Of a stretch of 49,974 nt of DNA, positions 32,769 to 41,118 are shown in pieces; positions within the stretch are counted from its first letter, which is position 1, and the number at the start of each line of letters is the position of its first letter. A program made the position numbers and the translations under genes. The notes below the pieces were generated by a model. It was not told the DNA's origin. It worked only from the letters and a program-made list of their open reading frames with translations, and ran no database searches. The stretch comes from Mucidula mucida (taxonomy: Eukaryota; Basidiomycota; Agaricomycetes; Agaricales; Physalacriaceae): NCBI GenBank assembly GCA_015501055.1, contig JADNYV010000258.1, positions 1-49,974 on the forward strand, given 5' to 3'.

Positions 32769-34218
32769 TCAAAGCTGTTGTTCGTCGTCATCCTCCCCCA
32801 CACGAGCAACCCGCGCGTGCACCACCGCAGAGACCTCGGGATGCTCCTGCCGATACTTTTGCGCAAGACGCATCGCCTGTGAGTATCCGGGGTACATACC
32901 CGTTGCCTCTTCGTAGCGTGCTGCAAGACTACTGTAAGCGTCCGGACAAAGAAAGTAAGATTGCGCGAAACTTACCGAGAGGGCGGGTACTGAGGGTAGC
33001 GTCCAGTTTCTCCATCCCTTTGAGATCATGTTCCGTCCACCGCCAAACATCCAAGGGAGGAGAATGCAGTATCTCATCCTCTGAGCTCTCGCCGCCATCA
33101 GTTAGATGTGGTGCATCGTCGTCATGCCCATCATTTCCACTCTCCCCCCCGTGAAGTCCTTCGCTGGCATCACCAGTGCCACCAGGCTGTCCAATATGTT
33201 TGCGCTTAGCAGGGGGTGGGGCGTTGGTTGTAGTCTCCTCTTTGATAGTCACGACGTTCTTGGCGCTTTGGAGGCCAAGAAGGAGGGAGTGCGACATCCG
33301 AAAGAGATTCCACGCAAGCCTTACGTACATGTTAAAGGGATGAATACGAGCAGGAATTTTCACAGTGCGGAATTGATATTCGGATGCAAGATCCTCAAAA
33401 CCACTTTTCATGCACACGCAAACCGCTGACCCTCCGTACGAAATGATAACAAATCCAGCAGCGTCCATGCCTGGACCGATGAGGTCCGCACGCAATGTGA
33501 GGCGGTTTGAGGAAGAGTCGATCCCTTCGGTAGCAAACGTTTTAACGTTCATATCGTTGTCGTTCCACTGGTGAAAGGTTTAGATGAATAACAAGAGGTT
33601 TGAAGAACAACTATGCAACGCACCCACTGTTCATCTGCCTTGGGAACCATATGGCAGCTTTGTAAACGACTTGTAGCCCCCGTCATTAAACACTGGCCGT
33701 CTTCCGTCTTTGTCTTCTCGCTGGCATTTGTACCCATCATAGGTGGGGTAACTTTACCCCCCATTGCAGTAATATCCCAATGAGCGGGTAGGACGCTGGG
33801 CACACTCCAGGCGCGAAAAGATGTACAAATGGGGTAGCGACTGCGGTAAAGATGTTAGAAACCGGATTCGGAGATATTGGCATTGGACGGCGTACGCTTC
33901 TCCTGTAGTAACTCGATATTCGTAATCGCCAGGCGGGAGGAGGGAGAGACTGTCCGGCGCGGTCAGGTCGGTAGGGGTACCGCACACGCGAAGAGTGCCA
34001 GGCTGATTGCTAGCCAGAATCTGAGCGGCATCGAGAACGAAGGAGAAAGGGATGCCGTCGATGCCCGAAGGCGAGCGATAGACTGGCAGCATGGCGATCA
34101 ACCGGGGCGGCTGGTAACCTGGGTGTTGGATTCGAACGTAACCGACGAGGGGCGATTGAGTAGACTTCGGTTTTACGGGAGTAGCGCTGCCAGTGCCAAC
34201 GAGGAAGGTGGTGCTCAT
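32769..34218 (-). CDS. HNH-domain protein of the expanded Agaricomycete family, active site altered
   Basis: Four exons join in frame. The N-terminal part reads MSTTFLVGTGSATPVKPKST, VGYVRIQHPGYQPPRLIAM, a long helix, then LLPPGDYEYRVTTGEARYPI and WSVPSVLPAHWD, which matches the lead-in of many basidiomycete HNH proteins. The HNH core is DGQCLMTGATSRLQSCHMVPKADEQW, with the first zinc-type Cys and the first His, then IDSSSNRLTLRADLIGPGMDAAGFVI with the Asn. Family members normally have a His after LRxDL; here it is Ile, so nuclease activity is doubtful. The C-terminal part is acidic and Ser-rich (GGESGNDGHDDDAP) and ends EDDDEQQL. Introns are near 33842-33889, 33560-33617 and 32934-32980. The start could instead be upstream near 34287. 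About 430 residues. Confidence 0.75.
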
Positions 34219-35057
34219 TGTGATTGTTGGAACAGCCGAATGGTCCACAGGACCAGCAAGAGGTGCGCACGCGACGATGACATAAGCCATCCTCCGTGAT
34301 ACGTCTCTTGCGCTCTCTACCATCCCAAGAAGCCGAGCTCACCGTCGAACCACGGCGGTAGAACTTCAAGTTCAGGCAGGAGCATCCATAGGAAAGAGGG
34401 AGGAACAGGTGGCACGAATGCAAGGTAACAGCTTCATTTATCACTGTCACTACGGAGGATGGGCCGGGTTAGACAGACCTAAAACATATCAAACACGTGC
34501 TGAAAACAGTGTGTGATTGTGGCTTCCACAACGTGAAGAAAACCGGGCAAAAAAATTATGATTTTATTTAGTTTCCGGATGTCAATAACACTATAGAAAC
34601 AACGTGTGTTCCTTGTGTTTCTGTATGCCGATAACAAGTCCAAAACACCCTGTTTTAGTCAAGTTTGAGGGCAAAAAAATCACCCCAAACACTTCTTGTT
34701 ACCGTTTAGTGTTTAATATAGCTAAAATCAGTTGAAAACGTGGTGTTCTTCCGTTCTTTTTGAATGCCGACATCATGCCGGAAACTCAGAGTTTTTGCCC
34801 GGTTTAGATAGGGTAGACAACGGCTGTACAACACGGTGTGTTCCTTGCAAATTCATTGCTCCACAATAGAGCCAAAACTTCGTATTTTTGATGCATTTCT
34901 GCGTTTCATAAACGAGGCCAAAACTGCCTGTTTTTCACACGTTTTTGAAGTAGGCAAAACTCTGATTCATCCGGATAGCCGGTTAACCGGACCCGGAGAG
35001 CCGGACTCCTGGTCATACTTTTCATTTTACCACCATGACCAGCTAACTACTACTACT
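34219..35057. repeat. AT-rich stretch with four degenerate direct repeats (about 34490-34980)
   Basis: Units beginning near 34500, 34600, 34737 and 34830 share an opening like ACGTGTGTTCCTTG, an internal ATGCCGA or similar, a CCAAAAC or GGAAAC box and a GTTTTT-rich end. Unit length is about 95-135 bp and similarity is loose. Base composition is much richer in A and T than in the neighbouring genes. No coding potential; an eroded repeat element is the likeliest reading. Confidence 0.5.
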
Positions 35058-35861
35058 ATGTCGGGCTACTCCTCTATCGAACCCGACGACGCCGCCACCC
35101 CAAACACCACCCAACCTGCACCAAAACAGCATCGACCCAGCGTCCCTATGGCTCGTGCAGAAATTCGGCGGCACCAGTGTCGGGAAATTCGCGCTGCAAA
35201 TCGCACGGGATATTGTTTCGTCAGTACACATTCAACCCGTTATCTATTTCATGGATGGCAGGCATTACAACAACTGTGCGCTCGGATTCACCAAAGCGCT
35301 GGGCACGACGAATTTGCTGCTCAGAGCTGCGGACGAGGCTCTGTCTTCGAGTAAGAAGCGGGGATCCGTGTCTGGGACAGCAATGCCAAATCTTGGCTTG
35401 TTCGGATGCGTCAAGGATCCATCTCGACCGTCTTCCCCGCCACAGATTGGGTCGTTGACGGGATTTTACCAGACGGTGGAACTTATACGAGGAACTTATA
35501 CAATATGAGCAAAATCATGCTTCCAAGGAGAATATACGGGATCCGGATGTTATAAAAGAGCTAGAAGACGAAATAGATGCGGATTGTGAATGGCTGGCGA
35601 GTTTCCTGTCAGCGTCGCAGGTAGGCGTGCTATCCGTCATTATCGCGCCATTATATATTCTCATAGAACGGTATGATAGGTTATAGACGAGAGCTCGCCA
35701 CGGTCTCGAGACTCTATCATTGGTCTCGGGAGCGCCTCGCATGTAAATTCATGACGGCCCTTCTTCGAGACCATGACATTGATGCGGAATACGTCTCCTT
35801 TGAAGATATAGTCCCCTTAATGGACGACGACTCTCATACAGGTACACTAGAGCTTCTATGA
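35058..35861 (+). pseudogene. Aspartokinase pseudogene (N-terminal half)
   Basis: Aspartokinase starts the threonine/methionine pathway from aspartate (HOM3 in yeast). The start MSGYSSIEPDDAATPNTTQ runs in one frame. The kinase signature SLWLVQKFGGTSVGKFAL and QIARDIVSS appear in the next frame. Then TKALGTTNLLLRAADEAL and RPSSPPQIGSLTGFYQTVEL are seen. A 2-bp loss near 35497 shifts into EELIQYEQNHASKEN and DPDVIKELEDEIDADCEWL. After a GT..AG intron, SPRSRDSIIGLG, LACKFMTALLRDHDIDAEYV and SFEDIVP follow, broken by another shift near 35730. The rest of the kinase domain and both C-terminal ACT domains are missing. At least three frame lesions plus truncation make this a dead copy; a working gene must lie elsewhere. 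Confidence 0.8.
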
Positions 35862-36339
35862 TCGCTTATGCGTAGCCCGGCTGTCGTACGTGTCCTTGCC
35901 GTCGATTATAGACCAGTACTTGGATCTGGCAATGCGTCGGAGTATCTCATCGATGTTCAGCAACGGCGCCGCCGACACCGTGTGCATGTTCGCATTCCTC
36001 ACTTGAAAATCAACGACTGTCCGGAGGATTTGGATTCCAAATTCGGGTGCTGAACACTCTTGGCAACCGAGTGCGCGACATCACAGGCTCGTCTCTTAGC
36101 TCCATTCCCACTACCATTTCAACGATACTCTGACCAGCAGTGACTCGGGGCCCCGCTAATAGGGTCCGCGACAGAAGATAGTGCTCTGGGCACTTACTTC
36201 TTGGAGATGTGTGATGACGGCCTCGGCTGGTGTCGTTGCTACCAGTCCGTGGCTATTTTCTTCTATTGTCTTAGCTCATTTTTACTGGTAGATGGCGGCT
36301 CTCTTGGACGCGTGCAAGGCAAGCCCCACCCACGTGGAC
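35862..36339. other. Stretch after the aspartokinase fragment, no gene seen
   Basis: A plus-strand frame at 35868-36053 is rich in Arg and His, and may be an out-of-frame part of the decayed kinase. No motif is recognisable. Confidence 0.35.
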
Positions 36340-37190
36340 CGCCACCAGAATTAACGGCTCTCTCTCTCCTCCATCTGCCCATCACACCGAAATCCTGCGC
36401 GAGGCGACTTTCGTGCTCGCTTGGACTGGCCGCTGGATCAAGCAGATCTTGACTCTCATACCACCGAAACTCGCTAAAAGCATTCGGAAGCACGATCCGG
36501 ACTTACTGGATCGTGATCGATGACCCCATGTCATCTTTCACCTCAACCACGACAACTCTTGTAGTCGCGGGACGTCAGACTCGCGTCCTGGGATCTTCTG
36601 CCCTTTCTTTTTTCTTTATCTAACCTGGGACACTTTTCGCCAGGGCCTCAAGAGCCCAGAGTCCACGGACGACAACGACAACGACGACGCGTAAGCCCGC
36701 CAGAGCGGCAGCAGCACGCGGATTCTGAGCACTGTTACCATAGGAGGCGACGTCAAATGGTGCCGTACCCCACCGCTATGCCAGGACTGGCTTCAAGCCC
36801 CCGATGAGGTGGGAGCGGGCTCTATAGCCCTACAGGTAGGTTTTTTTTTTCATTTTAGTTCCATAAGCCGGTATGCCCACATAGTTCAACATATAGACTG
36901 ACGCTGACCGATTTCGTCCAGACCGCTCTCTTCGAAGGGCTCTTAGGCAGCATCCTGAACAATCACCCAAATCAGACCCATCCTTGTGCAGGCGTTCATT
37001 CTCTCCTCCGCAACAACGTCCTCTTCGCCGCCGCTCTCCCCAGAAGAGATCACATCCCGTCTTATGGTGCCCGTATTGGCTCCTCCCGGCCCGATGGATG
37101 TCTCCTGGATTTCATGCACATTGATGCTCCCGCGCCATTGCTCGGGAGTTATGTCGTGCATGAGCCCCATATCTGAAACGGCAGGTTGAG
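36340..37190 (+). pseudogene. Unidentified coding relic with one visible intron
   Basis: Two protein-like segments lie on the plus strand: TEILREATFVLAWTGRWIKQ followed by LTLIPPKLAKSIRKHDPD (about 36385-36510), and PPLCQDWLQAPDEVGAGSIA (about 36770-36834). The latter joins over a GT..AG intron (36835-36921) to TALFEGLLGSILNNHPNQTH and LLRNNVLFAAALPRRDHIPS, ending VVHEPHI with TGA near 37176. Stops separate the first segment from the second. No family was recognised, so function is not assigned. Confidence 0.3.
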
Positions 37191-37221
37191 TAATGCACCT
37201 CGAAGGAAGCTGGATCACTCA

Positions 37222-37600
37222 CCTCGCCTTCAACACGAGCAGTAATGCCACCGTTTCCAAACTGTAATGTCCTCGGTCCACAAAATCACCCTAGGCCTGC
37301 GAGACGATATTTAAGTCTGAGTTGGCTATCCAAAGGAAAAGCAAGACATACGTGCCGTCAAGATGTAGCTGGTCTCTGGGACGTCACCGCCTTTGCGTAA
37401 CAGCTCCAGTAGATCCCAGAATTGACTGTGTATATCGCCGCATATCGTAAGAGGGCTGGAGATGGCTGTATGTTGTTCCTCTATGAGAATGGAGCGCACG
37501 CGCTCGCAGAGTGACCGCATTTCGGCCTCCTGGAGATGCTGACAGTCTTTGAGCTGCTCTATCCATTTGTCAGGGTTGATTGTATTGAAATAACATATCT
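37222..37600 (-). pseudogene. Fragment of a PP2A/PP6/PPG1-type serine/threonine phosphatase
   Basis: One exon reads DKWIEQLKDCQHLQEAEMRS, LCERVRSILIEEQHTAISSP and LTICGDIHSQFWDLLELLRK, ending GGDVPETSYILT. The next exon reads GDFVDRGHYSLETVALLLVLKAR and ends at a GT donor near 37222. GDIH and GDFVDRG are the first two metal-binding motifs of PPP phosphatases; GDIHG has become GDIHS. Joining the exons needs a GC..AG intron (donor GCACGT near 37357). The third metal motif GNHE, the HGG and the His blocks are absent from all frames downstream, and no start codon context is clear upstream, so this is a truncated copy. Confidence 0.7.
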
Positions 37601-38264
37601 GTTAACACTGGCATTCGACGTCTGGATATAAGCTTGGCAACCTCTTCTCCACCAACATAAAGTGCGCACATGCCATAATGTCTAAGTGGCAAAGTCCGCG
37701 GCATGGCGTAGGTCCAGGACAATCGTCGTCATCCGCTCCGCTCCCCTCAGCGTATCCAGACGTCCTTCAACTCTATCACCAGGAGCCGTAAAGACACCAA
37801 GATTCACGATATCTGGTTGGACAGAGCGAAGGTAGCTGCCCATCCCCTTCAACGAAATCCATGAGTGAGAAGAGAAGGTAAAACAATATATAAGTACCAG
37901 ATGTGCCTATAGCCGCAGCGAAACAGAAATATTCGGCAATTGCTCGATGAGTTGAGGTCCAGTCCAATGCATATTCGCTTCGCTGTTCTATCCACGATAT
38001 CAGCCTCCATTGTCGAGAGACGAGGGAGACGAACACACAGAAAAGTTGGAAGACTGTCCCGGATTCCAATATTAATGATTCTCCCAACCGTCTCCACCCT
38101 CGCGTTGGCGCACGACAGCCCTCACAAGGCCGTCTCCTCTCATCAATCCCATTCTCACCCAAGGCAAGCTCCCTTCTCAGCCATGAGTCCGCTATCCCAC
38201 CAATCGTCCCCTCCTCGTCTCATCCCAGTGATCCTTACGACGCGACGGGACCCCCGAGGACCTC
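37601..38264. other. Stretch without a supportable gene
   Basis: A minus-strand open frame at 37776-38162 contains hydrophobic pieces but no motif. It may belong to the decayed gene whose exon lies at 38265-38500. Confidence 0.35.
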
Positions 38265-38500
38265 ACCAGGGGTGTCGTGGAGGGAAACGTAGACCGTCGT
38301 AGAGAATTTGAAGCCGCTGGGAAGACCGGCGACGCACGCCTCGGTGTTGTTCTCTAGACGGTCTGCAAAGTTCTACAGTTGCGAGTTGGACCATCATGTC
38401 AATAGTATCTATGAGCGATTGCTTGTGCGCAAATTCGTCTCTAAGGACATCTGCATAGATCCATTTGTTGTCATCCGAGCGGGAATCGACACCTGGTAAA
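38265..38500 (-). pseudogene. Unidentified coding relic with a frameshift
   Basis: On the minus strand an acceptor-like CCAG leads into SDDNKWIYADVLRDEFAHKQ and SLIDTIDMMVQLATVE. The sense then moves one frame to NFADRLENNTEACVAGLPSG and FKFSTTVYVSLHDTP, which ends at a GTGAGG donor. Codon pattern and charge distribution are protein-like on both sides of the shift. I do not recognise the family. Confidence 0.4.
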
Positions 38501-38829
38501 AAGCGAAAAACAATGGGAAAGAGCAGACGATGGGCAGACTGGAGACGTGCTCTAATCTATCCCAGGGAAATGGTGATAGGACGCGTCTTGCCCACGTTTT
38601 TGGCTCGACGATACATCTCTGTCATCTGTTCCCGTTATATTTTCCATCCCCCCACTTGAATGGAGCCGATGGTCCTGCCGCGCCATGTTCGTCCATATCA
38701 CCGCTGAGATTGCATAGCACGTTTGAGCGCGTCGGCTGCTCAACACTATTAGCAGCGTGAGGCAGAGGGCTAATCATGGAAGCAAAGCGTACACGCGTGG
38801 GAATCTAGACAATCTTCGACCAATCCATC
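38501..38829. other. Short stretch, possible first exon on the minus strand
   Basis: A minus-strand ATG near 38770 gives MISPLPHAANSVEQPTRSN and then GDMDEHGAAGPSAPFKWG before a stop; it may be the 5' exon of the relic at 38265-38500. Otherwise empty; it should hold the promoter of the gene at 38830. Confidence 0.3.
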
Positions 38830-39861
38830 ATGTCTAAATTTCCTTGGGATAGGCTGAAGGTTGCAACCATGAGGAAGACGCTGCAAGATGTGGGTTTGAC
38901 GAGTACGGGAGTTCGGGATACCCTGTTGGAGTCCTTAAGGGGGCTCGAAAGAAAAGGACGTACGTTTTTTTGTTTAATCGATGCTTCTGTGCCTAAATGC
39001 GATTCACATTTCAACTCCAGTTGCAGGCCAAAATCTTTCCCTGGACCGCAGGAATGGAACAGAAGATAAGGCGCCTAGCACGGTCTCAATGGAGGAAGGT
39101 GAACGACACAGCCAAGGAGGCGTCGAGTCGGGTAAGGCTGACATGCCAATATCTCTCTATATACTAACAAGGGGTACTTCAGAGCCTGATGTGCAAACTA
39201 TCTCCGCCCAACATGACGCGGAGATGGAGGACGGTGAACGGATGGAGGACGGTGAACGACACAGCCAAGGAGGCGTTCAGTCGGGTAAGGCTGACATGCC
39301 AATATCTCTCCATATACTAACAAGGGGTACTTCAGAGCCTGATGTGCAAACTATCACCGCCCAGCATGACGCGGAGATGGAGGAAGCTAAAGAAGGCAGC
39401 GAGGGAGATGTCGAGTTGGGTAAGGCTGACCGTGCCAACATCTCTCCACTGTACTCACAAGCCGCCGTACTTCAGCGCCTAACACGCAAACTTTCTCCGC
39501 CTGGAACGATGCAGACGATGTTCCGCCGCAACAAGATAGTGATAATTTTGAGTGGTATGACTCACGCTTGGTGGCGCAATTGGTGGAAAATCTGCAGGCA
39601 TATCCAAGCCAGTATATGCAGTTTGATCCTAAGTACATGAAAGAAGCTATTGAAATTCTGGAGGACAGCGCTGAAGATCTCTTCCCAGATGTGGAGAGTA
39701 AAAAACAAGCTGATCTGGTTGGTGCAGTTATCAGTCGAATGACGGCGGATCCTGGCCTTGCCTATGCTTTTGTATGCATTAGAGGTGTCAGGTTCAGACA
39801 GGGCCTCATTCGACGCGTTCTATATCACACCGCTTTTGATCTCTACTCCGACTCGGTCTGA
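38830..39861 (+). CDS. Hypothetical protein with SAP-like N-terminus and duplicated exon
   Basis: The first exon gives MSKFPWDRLKVATMRKTLQD and VGLTSTGVRDTLLESLRGL, which has the helix-turn-helix spacing of a SAP DNA-binding motif. Introns at 38960-39026, 39132-39182, 39285-39335 and 39420-39475 follow; three share the branch-like TACTAAC or TACTCAC and the donor GGTAAGG. Spliced, the middle is acidic (GERHSQGGVESEPDVQTISA, then GERHSQGGVQSEPDVQTITA), and the last exon reads NTQTFSAWNDADDVPPQQDS, LVAQLVENLQAYPSQYMQFD, YMKEAIEILEDSAEDLFPDV, SRMTADPGLAYAF. The exon 39183-39284 (102 nt, 34 codons) and its intron are duplicated. The 3' end is unsure: an intron may start at GTATGC 39772 and further exons may lie to about 40700. 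Function unknown; a DNA-binding role is only suggested. Confidence 0.6.
39097..39387 (+). repeat. Tandem exon-intron duplication, 153-bp unit
   Basis: Positions 39097-39234 and 39250-39387 differ by only about five bases and are offset by 153 bp. Each copy holds the end of one exon, a full 51-bp intron and the start of the next exon. A third, older and diverged copy starts near 39400. A smaller 18-bp duplication, ATGGAGGACGGTGAACG, sits at the junction (about 39223-39260). Confidence 0.85.
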
Positions 39862-41118
39862 ATACCCATTGACTCGTTCGTTATCCATGTACATCGTGGT
39901 TTTGTTTGTACTTCTACCTTTACTTGCCGTACTTCTGCCATTACTCGTACTTCTACCTTTGCTCATACTTCTACCTTTACTTCGATTTACATTACCATCT
40001 CTTCTGACCTCTTCTCTAGTTTTACTTGGAATTAAGTACTTTCACTGCGTTCATCTGAATCCACAGCAACATTCCATCGATTTTCATTGTGAGAATACCA
40101 GTCTGCCAGATCCAAAGACATATGCAGACTCTTACTGCTATGGAGTTGTTTGCCGAATTTCCCAGGGTTTCACCAGTCCTGTTCCTCCCAGACAAGACCT
40201 CATACGTCCCGGAGAATGACCGCCAGTTTGAAGCCTGGAAGGAACAGTACGCCCCCGGAAAATGATCTAGCTTCAGTTCGCGAGCTCACCTTTTCATATA
40301 GTTGCACTCGGATCGTTCGGAAACGTGATCAGAAGGAAAATGGCCTTCAGAGGGGCCAGAGCGGGAGATTCAAGGATTATTCACAGAACGGCCAGAGGTG
40401 CGTCGCAGACTCGCAGTGTATTTTCTCGAACTGAAGTTCATCAAAACCGTCGTCTTCAGCTTCAAGCGAGGTCAACAAGTCCCAGGTGAGTTTCACATAA
40501 AATGCCTTGCCCAATAAGCCCAGGAAGTCGATTTTAGAGGTCGCTCAGAGGATGAGGCGCTCAGCGTACAAAACGACATAGTGAGGAGAGCTTCGATCAC
40601 GACCGAGCCCAAAGTGGAAGTTCTTCCTGACGTGAACCACGACGAGCTACGGCTTGGATTTGCAGTGTCGACGCGTCTGAGCCTTCCAGTACGACAGTCT
40701 TGACTCTCTAAGGTGTTAAACGGGTTCAGAAGACGCTACGACGAAATTGTGCCACCACGAAGTCCAACACGTCGGTTCTGTACACAAACGATCTTTGTGG
40801 CGGCGGCGCTGACACAACAATAAGAGACTTCGAGCCATGTTGCAAAGCGGCTGAAAACAGCGTCCATCTACTGTGACTAAATTTGAGTTCAGAGAACACT
40901 CGAAGACAAAACAACGAACCCGAAAGGAGCAGATGGAGAATGGCTGCAAGACACCATCGAGGATTTAACTTGGATAAGGCGACGGAGCCGGTCGAGGCGC
41001 ATGTTCGAGATATGGTTCCGTCGATACCAACGGCGGGTGCATCTTAATACGGAGCTAACATGGGCACGAACACGAAGTAGTTGAAATTTCATGTCATAGG
41101 AATAGTTACAGTTCTTTG
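39862..41118. other. Stretch with a short minisatellite and possible coding remnants
   Basis: Between 39908 and 39985 an 18-21 bp unit, GTACTTCTACCTTTACTC or similar, is repeated four times. Beyond it, plus-strand pieces such as MELFAEFPRVSPVLFLPDKT (about 40140-40245), LFTERPEVRRRLAVYFLELK (about 40378-40440) and EVDFRGRSEDEALSVQNDIV (about 40525-40590) look protein-like. They are not linked by a consistent splice chain. They may be 3' exons of the SAP-like gene or a decayed neighbour. Confidence 0.35.

Noticed and set aside
34120..34140. GGTTACGTTCGAATCC-like box resembling a tRNA T-arm
   Set aside because: It lies inside the HNH coding sequence and no acceptor stem, D-arm or anticodon arm fits around it.
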